Shown: positions 38,543 to 48,989, counted from the stretch's first letter. The stretch: DNA of 64,000 bases from Enterococcus innesii (GCA_018982785.1 JAHHEN010000006.1:310001-374000); one strand, 5' to 3'. Notes: generated from the letters alone by a model not told the origin. Numbers and translations are program-made.

Positions 38543-39067
38543 TCACACAAAATCTATCGCAGCCGCGCCGAATAAAAGCACTGACATATCTTTGATGGCT
38601 GACTTGGTATCGCGATATACCGCTGTTTGCTCAACGTTCAGTTTTTCACACAGCTGCTTAACCGTCAGTCTTTCGGCTACCAAAAATCTGTACTTTAAGA
38701 CTTCAAAACGTCGTTTTTCTTCGACTGTCCCTTTGCTGCAGCTCCACTCATAGGCTCGCAACATGGTGTCCACATGCTTCATGATTTTCACAGTTTTCAA
38801 ATGGTATCGCTCAAGGGTTTCGAGGTTAAGCTCAGTTAGATCTAGTACAGAATCCTCGTACGCTTCGATCTCATACTCGTATTCTTCGGCCATCGCTTTC
38901 AATTTCGTGTAGTTCTTCATCAGCAAATCCGTATTTTTTAAGTTGCGCTCGCGTTGCTCCGCTTTTTCCTGTTTCCTCTTCTTTTCCAAATGTTTTGTTA
39001 CTGCTTCACTTGCAGCTTCTGTAATAATCTCAAGCTGATGCTTCGTCAGTCCGCTGTTTTTTGGCAT
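38543..39067 (-). CDS. Putative late-gene transcriptional activator (ArpU-like)
   Basis: 174 aa. A Lys/Glu-rich helical N-terminal half, then a sigma-like helix-turn-helix near the C-terminus (LTVKQLCEKLNVEQTAVYRD). Its position as the last early gene before the terminase is where ArpU/RinA-type activators sit in Gram-positive phages. The stop abuts the repeats of the late promoter. Family call is by position and HTH, not by clear similarity. Confidence 0.7.
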   Translation of the reverse strand: MPKNSGLTKHQLEIITEAASEAVTKHLEKKRKQEKAEQRERNLKNTDLLMKNYTKLKAMAEEYEYEIEAYEDSVLDLTELNLETLERYHLKTVKIMKHVDTMLRAYEWSCSKGTVEEKRRFEVLKYRFLVAERLTVKQLCEKLNVEQTAVYRDTKSAIKDMSVLLFGAAAIDFV

Positions 39068-40443
39068 CTATTTGCCTCCTTTCGCTTCTCTGATTCGGGC
39101 TTTTAGTGATTCCATCAACGTATCCTGTGTGGCCTCTTTATTGCTCAATGCGGCCATCACGTCCTCGTCTCGTGTGTTTTGAGTCACCAAATGGTGGATG
39201 ATCACCTTTTCGGTTTGACCTTGCCTGTGCAGCCTCTTATTGGCCTGTTGATAAAGTTCTAAGGACCAGTTGAGGCCAAACCAGATCACGTGGTTTCCAC
39301 CCTGTTGCAAGTTCAGTCCGTATGCCGCACTTGCCGGATGGGCTAGCAATAAATCTATTTCCCGATTGTTCCAGTCTTTTTCATCCTGCGGTGTTTTTAG
39401 TTCCCGTATCTTTAACTTTGATTTGCTCAAAGCTGCCAAGATTCGCTGCTTATCATGTTGAAAATTGTAAAAAACCAGTGCTGGCTTTCCGGCGAGTTGT
39501 TCGACAGTTTCTTGCAACACTTCGATTTCGCCTTATGGATCTCAACAACTTCGCGGGTCTCGTCATAAACAGCCCCGTTGCTTAATTGCAGCAGCTTATT
39601 TGTCAGTACGGCTGCACTGCCTGCGTCGATTGTCGATTCATCTACTTCCAGCAACATTTCCGTTTCAAGCTTCTCATAGGCTTTTTGGGCTTTGTTGTCC
39701 AATGCAACTGGTACGATGTCATACGTGATCGAAGGCAATTCCAAATAGTCTTCTGCCTTCATGCTGATGCAAATATCACCGATCAAATCGTTGATCACAT
39801 TCTCAGTTGTTGATTTCGGTTTGTAACTGAAAATGCGATCGCGGCTGCGCTGGTCTGGCTCAAAATACCGTTCTCTGAACCCTCCGATATTTTTGCCTAG
39901 CCGCTGCCCTTGATCCAAGAGATAAACCTGTGCCCACAGGTCGATAAGTCCGTTCGGCGCTGGTGTACCTGTCAGACCTACGATCCGTTTAATACGTGGC
40001 CGTATAGCTTTCAACGCCTTAAATCGTTGTGACTGATGATTTTTAAAGCTGCTAAACTCGTCGATAACGACCATATCAAACGGCCAGTCGTGCTGGTAAT
40101 AGTCAACTAGCCACGCAACATTTTCTCGGTTGATGATGTAAATGTCCGCTGGTGTGTTCAAAGCTCTTACACGCTTTGTCACGCTGCCTAGCACTGTCGA
40201 GATCCGTAGCAATGACAAGTGGTCCCATTTCTCCCGTTCGTTCGCCCAAGTACTCTCGGCAACTTTCTTCGGTGCGATGATCAACACTTTAGACACTTGA
40301 AACCTCGCAAATTTTAGCTCGGCAATGGCGCTTAAGGTAATAACCGTCTTTCCGAGTCCCATATCTAACAACAAACCGACTGCTGGAAGATTTATCACTC
40401 GATCGATGCAGTAAGCTTGGTAGTTATGTGGCGTGAACTTCAT
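39068..40443 (-). CDS. SNF2-type DEAD/DEAH helicase, frameshifted
   Basis: About 458 aa joined. The first frame holds Walker A (LDMGLGKTV), DEFSSF in motif II and VGLTGTPAPNG in motif III. It ends at 39427, past the break. The second frame, from ~39530, holds the C-terminal domain (HPASAAYGLNLQQGGNHVIW, QANKRLHRQGQ). One A is missing in the AAA/AAAA run at 39526-39528: adding it makes KAKIEVLQE. Phage replication or recombination helicase, usually next to VRR-NUC. Confidence 0.88.
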
Positions 40444-40771
40444 TCAGCTTCACCTCGTCAATAAAATCGTCTACCTTCTCCTTCGAATCGATCACTCGCA
40501 CATCGCAGCCTAGAAATCCTAAACGTTGCATCTGCCTCACTTGGGTTGGCCGAGGTTTTTGCCCCGGGGCTTTTAATTCGACAAAAATGATTCTACCTCT
40601 GGGGAGGATGACAATTCTGTCTGGTACGCCGATGTTGCCCGGCGACTCAAACTTATAGGCGATCCCTCCGTGACGTTTCACTTGGTCCCGTAAATAGGAT
40701 TCAATATCTTTTTCTCTCAAACAAATCACCTGCTTGTTGTTTATTATTTTAGGTTGTGACAGTTGTGACAT
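40424..40771 (-). CDS. VRR-NUC domain nuclease
   Basis: 115 aa. The PD-(D/E)XK-type VRR-NUC core is visible: GVPDRIV with the Asp, then FVELKAPGQKPRPTQ with the E-x-K. Stand-alone VRR-NUC proteins in phages act in DNA replication or junction processing. The start lies inside the GTGACA repeat region, and the end overlaps the helicase by 20 bp. Confidence 0.9.
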   Translation of the reverse strand: MSQLSQPKIINNKQVICLREKDIESYLRDQVKRHGGIAYKFESPGNIGVPDRIVILPRGRIIFVELKAPGQKPRPTQVRQMQRLGFLGCDVRVIDSKEKVDDFIDEVKLNEVHAT

Positions 40772-40967
40772 AATTTCTGTGTACTTACTATAATTAGGCT
40801 ATTTAGGTAAATTAGGTAAATACCCAAATTACCTAATACTACCTAATTTACCTATTATTACTATTTATATATATAATCTGTCACAACTGTCACAATATAG
40901 TATTAACGTTGATATAGTAGCTTTTTTTCGTGACACTTGTGTGTGACACCCCCGTGACACTGTGACA
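40755..40967. repeat. Iteron and inverted-repeat region, candidate replication origin
   Basis: Eight copies of (T/C)GTGACA: two direct at 40755 and 40764, two inverted at 40879 and 40888, four direct at 40929-40967. Between them a perfect 15-bp inverted repeat TAGGTAAATTAGGTA (40804-40818) pairs with 40840-40854, with AT-rich flanks. It sits between the VapE-like and VRR-NUC genes. No other noncoding block of this kind is seen in the replication module. Confidence 0.55.
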
Positions 40968-41031
40968 GATTAAAGTTTCATTAGAGTTGTGATTCATACC
41001 AAGTGTCAGGCATACTTTTTTTAGTTTTTTG

Positions 41032-43457
41032 TTATTTTAAATAGCCTCTTTGCAACCCGTAAGGTCCGAATCTCGACCGATTTCTTTGCCAGTCTTTTAA
41101 CGACTCTAGGACCTCATTGATTTCCCTTGTATCTGATTGCTTCATGTATTTGATGTCTCCTTGCAGACATTCCGTCCACACCTCTGCTGCACAAATCTTG
41201 CGCCGCGGTACGGTCTCAACGTTCGGCTGTCCGAACTCCCCGCCCCAATACATACGCCTCTCGGCAACACTCTTTTTATCCCAATCAACAGGTACTGGTC
41301 GATTGACAAATTCGATAATCAGCCCTTCTTTTGCACTAGATTCCCTGTGCTCTTCTTGGGCGTTCTTCGCCATTTCTTCGGCTTCTCCGCTTAGGAACAA
41401 CTGCTCATTTTCTTTGTATCGGATCATCGCTTCTGCGTATATCTGATCAACTTCACCTTTGAGATCATTGAAGATGCTTTTTTCGGTGGCTGCACGCTGC
41501 AGACAATCGGCCAATAACGGCGATCACCTGTTTTATCCTTTAGAAATTCCCAGTTGTTCGTCGTACCAAAGAAAACACATTTTCGTGGAAATTTTGCTGT
41601 ACGCTTTCCGTACGCTTGTCTAAAAATGTCTTCTGTTCGACTTAAAAATTGCTTCGTGGCGTTTACTTCGGATTTAGTCAGTCCTGTCAACTCACCCATC
41701 TCAACAATCCAAACACCTTGGATCAACTCCGCCGCTTCTTTCCCTTCGACCGTCTGCAGGTTATCGCTAAACCAATCTTTGCCAAGGTACTTGATAAAAG
41801 TAGATTTCCCTAATCCTTGGGATCCGTACAAAATAGGCATATAGTCGTACTTGCATCCCGGATCCAACACTCTGGCCACCGCAGCAGTAAATGATTTTCT
41901 ACTCGCTGCACGCGTGTAAATGTTGTCTTCTGCGCCCAAATAATCGATAAACAAGGTGTCTAAACGCGGAATACCGTCCCACTTCAAACTGTTAAGATAG
42001 TCCCTTACTTCATTAAAAGCATTGTTGAAAGAAACTAATTTCAATGCGTTCTCAATCTTCTGAGGCGTTCCAACTTGGATGATTTTCTCCATGTAGTTTA
42101 GGATCCCTGCATCGTCGAAATCTGTCCACTCACGCTTTTCAGTTTCTTTGTTCCAAGGCAAAGCGCCCAAAACCATCCCGCGGTTCGCAAATTCGTCATA
42201 GGCGATTCTGCCACGCAATGCAGGATCATTCTCTAAGACAATCATCACATTGTCGATTGTCTTCTTGGGCGCACCTGTCGCGCTTATTTCTAATTTACTC
42301 ACCCAGTTTGAGTCGTATTCTTCTAGAGTTCCATATTCTTCCGGAGATCCTGCCGCGCTATTACTGCTAGGATCAATACCAAAATCTGCCCGCGCTTGCT
42401 CGTAACGTTCCTTATTAAGAATGTCGGCCACGCCTGCTTGGTTCAAAGCAAAAGCACTCATAGCCATGAATGAAGGCATTTTGTTCACAGGTGTGTCTGG
42501 CTTCGCTTCGATATCCTGATCACCGAACATGTGTAAACGGACCAAGTCGAACGCATTCACAAGACGACCGCTACAAGGATCTGTCGCATGATGCGAGAAA
42601 AGAAACAAGCCATCTTGATAAACGATCGCTCCGCCAACCGTTGAGCCGCCTAAATACGTAAGACGAGTGAGATCTGCGGTCTGCGTGTATATCCCCGGTA
42701 AAAATGTTTCAATCGCTTGGTAAATGTTGTACGTTCGACAAAAAGCGCCAATCACGCCTTTTTTCTCAAGGGGATTCCCTTGTTTAGCTGCTAGTCGGAC
42801 ATGTGTGTTTTCACTGCCGGGAACTTGTGGCCACTCGTCAATGTTTTGCCAGTTCTGATACATTGCCAGCATGCCATCCGTATCAAGTAACGGCTTATCG
42901 CCATAATGAAACACATATTCACTGTTAGCACTGCAGCTTGGCCAATACATTAAACGGCTCGCCTCAAACGTAGTCGGATCAGCTAGGGTTATACCAATCA
43001 GCTCAGCGAGCTTTCTGGCAATTGGCTCGTATTCATCCGCTGACGCTGTTCTACTCAAAGGAACGATTACCCTAAGCCTCGGCTTATTTTCAATGTGCTT
43101 TCTTGTGCTGTATACGGCATAGCCACAGCCCAACCCCTCAATACGTTGCAGTACATCTTTGGTACCTCGGTCAGGGATATTGTCTAAGTCCAAAGTAACT
43201 AGATCACGTCCAGCAACGTGGCTTGCTTTTCTCCTTTGATCTATTAAGGAGCCACCGACAAACCCTCCGACATCCTTTAACTCATCTTGCTCTCTTTTCG
43301 ATAAGTTGAAATACTCCTCGATTGTTTCCGTGCCACGGACAGCCATTCGTAAGCGTTCGACCATTTCCGACCAGTACATGCTTTGGCTTGGCCAAACAGT
43401 TGCCTTTCGGCTGCCGGCACTTGATAGTATTATTTTTCGGTCAAATTGCATTTGCAT
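41032..43457 (-). CDS. VapE-like primase/helicase, frameshifted
   Basis: About 809 aa joined. N-terminal region has primase-like features (VTLDLDNIPDRGT; YWPSCSANSEYVF). The C-terminal VirE/VapE P-loop domain has LYGSQGLGKST, VWIVEMGEL and CVFFGTTN. The frame breaks at TGDRRYWP and resumes as DCLQRAATEKSIF; one G lost at about 41514-41518 (ATTGGCC) explains it. Starts replication, probably at the iteron region next to its 3' end. Confidence 0.88.
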
Positions 43458-43470
43458 ACGCGTCTATCCT

Positions 43471-45462
43471 TTAATCTTTTTTATAGTATTCAGCTGTAAA
43501 AGCATCCGCCCCAAGTGGCAACCCTTCTGCCCAGCCGATCGTCTCACCCATCACAGCAACGACTTCGTCCATCGATACATTACGCGGTACATCTAGCACG
43601 ACTTCGTCATGGACATGCATCACCGTCTGCCAACCTCTTTGGTGTAAACGAACAAGAGTAACAGCCAGACAGTCTCGAGCGATCGCTTGTACAATGTTCT
43701 CGACGAGCTTGCCGCCATACGAAGAAACCTTTCCCCATTTCTTCGTTGTCTGATCCATCCCCCAGTAATTCAGAGACTCTTTGCCCCAATCATTGTGGCC
43801 AAGGAACGGTTTTACATAATACAACTTACGCTGACTCGGCAAAGTGACTGTGAGAAAATCTAGTCCAGTCGTCAGGTCGAACTCCTTTTTAAAATCAGTC
43901 CACGGACCCCTACAGGTTGTCCTGTATGCATGACTTCAAGCGCTGCATTTTCCAACGTATACCACAGATCCACAATCCGCTTATTGGACGACCGCCACCG
44001 TCGCACAATGTCCGGCAACTCTTCTTCGGACAAGCCCATTTTTAAGGCCCCCATCGCAATCAACGCCCCGCTGCTTCCTTGATAACCTAATGCCAATTCA
44101 GCAACTTTGCCTTTTTGGCGTAGTTCGTACTCCGGATTCCCTTTACTGATTTTTTCAATCGGAACACCAAACATCTGAGAAGCCGAAGCTTCGTAAATCT
44201 TCCCATGTGTCCGAAAAACGTCCATCCGCCAATTTTCCCCCGCCAGCCACGCAATCACGCGCGCTTCAATCGCACTGAAATCTGACACGATGAAATAGTT
44301 TCCGGGCGTCGGGATAAACGCCGTACGGATCAGCTGAGATAAGGTGTCCGAGACACTACCAAAGCAAAACTCTATTGCTTTACTCTTACCGCCTTTTACT
44401 TGATCACGGGCAAAAGTTAGCTCCTCGATATAGTTACGAGGCAGATTTTGCACCTGAACTAAGCGCCCTGCCCATCGCCCCGTCCGGTTTGCGCCATAAA
44501 ACTGCAGCAAGCCTCGTACACGTCTCATTGCAAACACTCGCCTCCATCGCTTGATACTTCTTAACGCTGGTTTTGGACATCTCCTGTCTAAGCTCAAGGA
44601 CTCGACGCACATCGTCATCAATGTCGCTTTCAAGCAACTCTTTTACTGTCGCTTTTTGCAGGTTATCAACTTCGATGCCTTTTTCTTTCAGCCATCCGAT
44701 CAACTGAGGCGCGCTGTTGGGATTAGACAATCCGGTAAGGTTAGCAGCCTCTACTTTAAAAGCTGCTGCGGATAACTCGGCCATTCGAATCGCATTTCGA
44801 ACGAGATCCTGGTCCACTTTTACACCGGTGACGTTTATCTGCTGATCCAACTCCCACAGCATCTGTTCTTGGTCGGAAACTGGGAACGGCTTAAGACGAA
44901 GATAGATTTCTTTTTCGACTTCGACATCTTGCACACAATATTCTTTAAAGAGTTCCCATTTCTCCGGCTCGTGGTACGGTAGTGTTCGAGTTCGCTTGCC
45001 GTTTTTCGTTGTCGGTTTCGTCGGCGTACAAAATAACTTGATCAGTGCCGAACCAGTCGCTAGTTTCCGCTTATCCTGAGGCAATCCAACTGCTGCTGCA
45101 GTTGCGCCAAGCCCTACCGTAAACCCACAATAAAGACCGTGCAGTTGCGTATCTCGCCACTGAGAAAGCCACCTTAATGAATCCCCAACGTTAAAGTGTT
45201 TGCATAAGCAATACCATTCAAAAGCTGCATTGTAGGCATGCTTTGTCACCTGAGGATCGAGTAACGCGTGGAAAACATCTTGTGGCAGCTGCTCACCTGC
45301 AGTAAAATCAATCAGTCGAGTAGGCTCGTAGTTAATCGAGTAGGCAAACAGTAGCACCTCAAAATCAGGGGACTGCACGTACTTGTACAGCCCCGATTTT
45401 TTTATGTCTACACTGCTAAATGTTTCGATATCTATTGAGAGAGAATGGATTTTAGTATCCAT
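43471..45462 (-). CDS. Phage DNA polymerase, family A, with two frameshifts
   Basis: About 664 aa joined, starting at the ATG 45462 (AGGTGG upstream). The 3'-5' exonuclease has SIDIETFSS and YCVQDVEVE. The polymerase domain has YGANRTGRWAGR, FSAIEARVIAWLAGE (motif A) and motif C HVHDEVV. The frame breaks near 44515-44525 (a GG loss would restore NEGRVRGLLQ) and at 43886-43890 (one A missing in an A5 run; adding it gives LKKEFDLTTG). The start overlaps the DUF2815 stop by 11 bp. Confidence 0.9.
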
Positions 45463-46249
45463 ACCCGCCACCTGCAGGATGGCCACCTAAAGGTTGCCCA
45501 GTAATTGGATCGATTGCCGGTTGAGAGGGCGGTACTTGTCCGTAATCTTGTGCAGGCGCCGCTGGTGGTTGCATAGGAGGAGCAGGATTAAACGCTGGCT
45601 GTTGTCCTGTCGGCGCAGCCCATCCAGCGCTAGGTGCTTGCCCATATTCTGGCTGAGGTGCCGCTGGCGGTGCTTGATTAAACATTGGCGCGCTGTTCAC
45701 TTGTGTGCCAAAGTCAGACGCTGCATCTGGATCTGATGATCCTAACGGATTACCGTCACGCGTTTTTTGGACATTGGTCGCAATGTAGCACCCAACCCCT
45801 TTTTTGCCTTGTGCAGAGTATGCAGCAAAGTTCAGAGCAATGCGGCCATACATACCTGAGTAGATTTGAGTCGGGTCAATCACGCTGTTGCCGTCAAGAT
45901 CGATGATCTCCGGCTTACGTGTAGTCGATGCGGAAAATACCCAGTGCCCTTTGCATTCTTGCCCGAAAGGCATGCCATCGCTTGGTCGTACGCCGTCACC
46001 GTCATGGATCGGAGAGGCGACCATCGGCGGGATCACTCCGCCCCATTTTTTATCTTTCCCTACTTGTTTCGCTGCTTCGATTGCTGCATCGATCTTTGCT
46101 TTTGTTGCTACGTCAGATTTTGGAAGTAAAATGGTTGTTTGGTATTTCGGATCGCCACCAAAATCATTCGGTTTCGGTGATAATAAACTTACATAAGAAA
46201 AACGTACCTCTCCTGTAACTACTCGTGTTGGTTGTGTCATTGTATTCAT
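45452..46249 (-). CDS. DUF2815 ssDNA-binding-like protein
   Basis: 265 aa from the ATG at 46249 (RBS GGAGG). The first ~185 residues are the DUF2815 domain (TGEVRFSYVSLLSPKPNDF), OB-fold proteins related to T7 gp2.5. The last ~80 residues are Pro/Gln/Ala-rich and unstructured, like the tail of a ssDNA-binding protein. Precedes the DNA polymerase. Confidence 0.85.
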   Translation of the reverse strand: MNTMTQPTRVVTGEVRFSYVSLLSPKPNDFGGDPKYQTTILLPKSDVATKAKIDAAIEAAKQVGKDKKWGGVIPPMVASPIHDGDGVRPSDGMPFGQECKGHWVFSASTTRKPEIIDLDGNSVIDPTQIYSGMYGRIALNFAAYSAQGKKGVGCYIATNVQKTRDGNPLGSSDPDAASDFGTQVNSAPMFNQAPPAAPQPEYGQAPSAGWAAPTGQQPAFNPAPPMQPPAAPAQDYGQVPPSQPAIDPITGQPLGGHPAGGGYGY

Positions 46250-46271
46250 AATAAATTTCCTCCAATTAATA

Positions 46272-46556
46272 TTATTTATAGTTATCATCAATTACTTGAT
46301 GTAATACCTTGCTTACTCGATCGATTAGTTCCTCGTCATGTTCAGCTAGCGAATAGCCTGCTTCAAATAACATTGCGTGCATCAACTCGTGATAAAACGT
46401 GGCTTCTTTTCTCTCATTGCTTAAATCAGCCAAAATAGCTATTTCTGTTGCATCGCGGTCACAGCTCCCTGCATAATTACGCTCGCCATCAATCTCTATA
46501 AAAGGCTTTTCTGTAACGTCGTAATATACTGGTCCTACTTTTACAATATCTTTCAT
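46272..46556 (-). CDS. ImmA/IrrE-type metallopeptidase
   Basis: 94 aa. The zinc motif HELMH sits in FYHELMHAMLFEAG, with a downstream Glu (EHDEELIDR). Such small COG2856 proteases cleave or inactivate repressors. Coupled by an ATGA overlap to the HTH gene upstream, the usual Xre-ImmA pairing, but here embedded in the lytic early operon. Confidence 0.85.
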   Translation of the reverse strand: MKDIVKVGPVYYDVTEKPFIEIDGERNYAGSCDRDATEIAILADLSNERKEATFYHELMHAMLFEAGYSLAEHDEELIDRVSKVLHQVIDDNYK

Positions 46557-46813
46557 TCTTCACCCCAGTCCTCGACTAGATCAATTGTTTTAATATTCAA
46601 CAATCTTGCTGCGCGTTGTAATATTTGGGCGCTGAAAACGGCTTTGCCTTCTATGACATTTTTGACGCGAGTTGAGTCGCACCCAAGATCATTAGCAAAA
46701 GCTGTCAGGCTGCTATAGTCACTCTGTAAAAAATACCTTTCGATATTCTCACCGAGTACTATTTCAATCGGTCGTTCTCCTTCGGGAAACAAGCGATCCT
46801 TAACCTTTTTCAT
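46553..46813 (-). CDS. HTH protein paired with the ImmA-like protease
   Basis: 86 aa from the ATG at 46813 (GAGG eight bases upstream). Residues ~30-70 form an Xre/Cro-like helix-turn-helix (SLTAFANDLGCDSTRVKNVIEGK), similar to the HTH half of HigA/MqsA-type antitoxins. Probably the partner or substrate of the protease coded next. Confidence 0.78.
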   Translation of the reverse strand: MKKVKDRLFPEGERPIEIVLGENIERYFLQSDYSSLTAFANDLGCDSTRVKNVIEGKAVFSAQILQRAARLLNIKTIDLVEDWGEE

Positions 46814-46855
46814 TCTTATCACCTCATTTTCTTTTGTTTCGTCGGATAGCTGACT

Positions 46856-47074
46856 TCAATTTGGCTTTTGATTAGATATTCGATTCAAGAATTCTTTTTC
46901 AAACAATACAGTGTTAGCGTTGAACCAATTAGCCAGCTTTAAATCATCACCATTGAGCCACTGTGTTCCGTTTATTAACCACCCAACGTCTGCACTATAT
47001 AAATCATGCAAAGATCGATATTTCTCAGATAGTTGGGTAATTTCATTAATTACCATAACCGGCATTTTCTTCAT
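46856..47074 (-). CDS. Small early protein, unknown
   Basis: 72 aa, soluble, with VINEITQLSEKYRSLHDLYS. Its ATG overlaps the upstream stop by 4 bp. No domain recognised. Confidence 0.6.
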   Translation of the reverse strand: MKKMPVMVINEITQLSEKYRSLHDLYSADVGWLINGTQWLNGDDLKLANWFNANTVLFEKEFLNRISNQKPN

Positions 47075-47238
47075 CGAACTTCCTCCGATTTCAGTCTTGC
47101 TTTCAATTCTTCCAGATCCTTTTCAGCGAACATTTTGTTGCCATGCCATTTTGAAATAAACTCAAAGTCGTTAGTTTCCAACGCTTCTTCAAGAGCAGCG
47201 ATTTTCTTTTCAATAATTCTCAAACTTGCTTTGCTCAT
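47071..47238 (-). CDS. Small helical early protein
   Basis: 55 aa: starts MSKASLRIIEKK, continues as charged helix ending KSEEVR. ATG at 47238 with GGAGG upstream; TGA overlaps the next ATG. Predicted coiled coil. Unknown role. Confidence 0.6.
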   Translation of the reverse strand: MSKASLRIIEKKIAALEEALETNDFEFISKWHGNKMFAEKDLEELKARLKSEEVR

Positions 47239-47255
47239 GTTTTCCCTCCAGTTTT

Positions 47256-47492
47256 CTATTTTGGTGGACTACTGACTGGTACACGCAACTTCACTATCCA
47301 CGCATAAGTATGAGAATCTTTGTAACTCTTATCTACATAGTGAAACCCGCCCTCGTCTTCATAATCAAACAAGTAACCATCACCAATAAGCTCTGCTTCA
47401 AATGACCCAGAATCTTCTCTGACATTATCAAAATTAAAATCCATTACGTTATATTTGTTATCGGTTGTACCTAAAATGTAGAAGTTTTTCAC
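47256..47492 (-). CDS. Small acidic early protein, unknown
   Basis: 78 aa, rich in Asp, Tyr and Gly (DGYLFDYEDEGGFHYVDKSY), likely beta-rich. RBS AGGAGG. Nothing recognised. Confidence 0.6.
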   Translation of the reverse strand: MKNFYILGTTDNKYNVMDFNFDNVREDSGSFEAELIGDGYLFDYEDEGGFHYVDKSYKDSHTYAWIVKLRVPVSSPPK

Positions 47493-47531
47493 TTTCTCTC
47501 CTCCTATTCCACTATCTCTTCCATTGATGGA

Positions 47532-47774
47532 CTACCAAGCAAAGTTCCTTGAGTTCTCATCAAACCAAACGTTTCCCTCTTCTGTGTTCAAGAACACGAG
47601 AAGGTTATTCGAGTGATCATATCTCTTGATCAAACCTTTATCGCGACAATCACGAAAGTAAAGTTTTTTATGTCCTAAACGTTTGTTGTCTATATCTGTC
47701 GGGGCTATTTCATAAAAACCACGACCTCCCCCATAAGACAGGGTTGCGACAATTTGTAATGATTTATACTTCAA
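47532..47774 (-). CDS. Small basic early protein, unknown
   Basis: 80 aa with RBS GGAGG. Sequence such as KLYFRDCRDKGLIKRYDHSN suggests a compact domain, unknown. Confidence 0.6.
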   Translation of the reverse strand: MKYKSLQIVATLSYGGGRGFYEIAPTDIDNKRLGHKKLYFRDCRDKGLIKRYDHSNNLLVFLNTEEGNVWFDENSRNFAW

Positions 47775-47805
47775 ATTCTTCCTCCTTCAAAATCCTTATC
47801 TTAAT

Positions 47806-48171
47806 TTAACGGACTATTTCCAAATTACTATCAATGTCTGCCGGTACATTCCCCTTCCATCGATAACTATTTTTCCGAATATATTCGTTGTAAGTATGCG
47901 CAGTTTTGTTGGCTCTGATTTTCGCTTGTTGCGACCAAGAACGCTCTTCCTCACTTGCACTATCTTTATAAGTTTCGTATACGACAAGATCGTTTTTGTA
48001 ATTAGCGATCATCGCCCGAGCAGTATCTTCAACCTCTTTGAGCTTATTGTAGTTGGTGGCATCATCAATCTTTTGATCTGCATAATCGATCTTATTTCCA
48101 ACATAAGTATCCAGAAGACGACAGCCGCTTAATATAAATAGGAGTGGTAAAATGAGCATTATTTTCTTCAT
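47806..48171 (-). CDS. Prophage lipoprotein 1
   Basis: 121 aa. A short signal peptide with lipobox LSGC at about residues 14-17, then a charged helical domain. Anchored to the outer face of the membrane. It follows lipoprotein 2 by one base. Phage lipoproteins of this size can block superinfecting DNA (for example Ltp of TP-J34), but no Ltp-type repeat is seen, so that role is inference. Confidence 0.75.
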   Translation of the reverse strand: MKKIMLILPLLFILSGCRLLDTYVGNKIDYADQKIDDATNYNKLKEVEDTARAMIANYKNDLVVYETYKDSASEEERSWSQQAKIRANKTAHTYNEYIRKNSYRWKGNVPADIDSNLEIVR

Positions 48172-48172
48172 G

Positions 48173-48745
48173 CTATTCTCCTTGAATCCTGACTACTGGA
48201 TCGGCTACTTCAAACGGCTGATCAGAATATAAATACTCGCCATTCCACTCGATATATTTCCCATCTGGAGTAAAGAAAAATATTCCGGAATCGTTGTCCC
48301 CATAAGCCCCATCAACATCTGGCAACCATCTATTTCCATCACGATTTCGTGCGCCTTCCCCATAGGTTGGCATTTCATAAAATTCAGAATCTGGCGTTAA
48401 GTACGAGTTAAGACTGACTACTTTCCCTTCGACGATATGACTGCCGATAATTGTCCCGTGGCTAATCAACACTACATATCCTAAAGGCATATCGGCAATC
48501 GGCACTGTCACCTGTTGTGCTTTTTCTCTTTGCCCATTGATCCAATATGCTCGTCTGATTAAGCTATAGCGTTCTAACGAATAATCAATGTCAGTCGGTG
48601 TAGGTTGATTGGAAACTAACTTATCGCCGACTGATTTCGTTTGGACCACATCTTGTCGAGATTCCGATGGATTATCATCGTACTCACATCCAGCCAACAC
48701 AAACATTGCCGCCACTACTAATAAGATCGCTGATACTTTTTTCAT
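48173..48745 (-). CDS. Prophage lipoprotein 2
   Basis: 190 aa with lipobox LAGC at residues 17-20. A Gln/Ser-rich linker to about residue 45, then a ~140-aa domain with DIDYSLERYSLIRRAYW and GIFFFTPDGKYIEWNGEYLY, probably beta-rich. Start overlaps the stop of a 31-aa membrane peptide (ATGA). Cell-surface exclusion is a guess from position. Confidence 0.75.
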   Translation of the reverse strand: MKKVSAILLVVAAMFVLAGCEYDDNPSESRQDVVQTKSVGDKLVSNQPTPTDIDYSLERYSLIRRAYWINGQREKAQQVTVPIADMPLGYVVLISHGTIIGSHIVEGKVVSLNSYLTPDSEFYEMPTYGEGARNRDGNRWLPDVDGAYGDNDSGIFFFTPDGKYIEWNGEYLYSDQPFEVADPVVRIQGE

Positions 48746-48837
48746 TTCTTTTCCTCCAATACTTTTTTACAAATAATCACGCCACTTACAATAACGATCA
48801 CACATAAGACAAAACCGATTACTGATAAATCGTTCAT
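48742..48837 (-). CDS. 31-aa single-span membrane peptide
   Basis: Starts MNDLSVIGFV, one transmembrane helix at residues ~4-23, ends CKKVLEEKK. Its TGA overlaps the lipoprotein 2 ATG, and its ATG overlaps the upstream TGA. RBS GGAGG. Coupling on both sides supports a real gene despite its size. Confidence 0.65.
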   Translation of the reverse strand: MNDLSVIGFVLCVIVIVSGVIICKKVLEEKK

Positions 48838-48989
48838 TTTACTTCCTCCACGTTTACCAATTTAAAAACGCCTTGGCCGACCATCGCCTGAGCTCTTGCC
48901 TCCATAACACTGGACGCGAAAACAAACATCATAGCGTCCCGACCTTTCCAATCGACATATTTCACTCTGTACTGACTAATCGCGCTCAT
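48834..48989 (-). CDS. 51-aa early protein
   Basis: Starts MSAISQYRVKYVDWKGRD, soluble. Both ends overlap neighbours by ATGA, so it is part of a translationally coupled chain. Unknown function. Confidence 0.6.
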   Translation of the reverse strand: MSAISQYRVKYVDWKGRDAMMFVFASSVMEARAQAMVGQGVFKLVNVEEVK

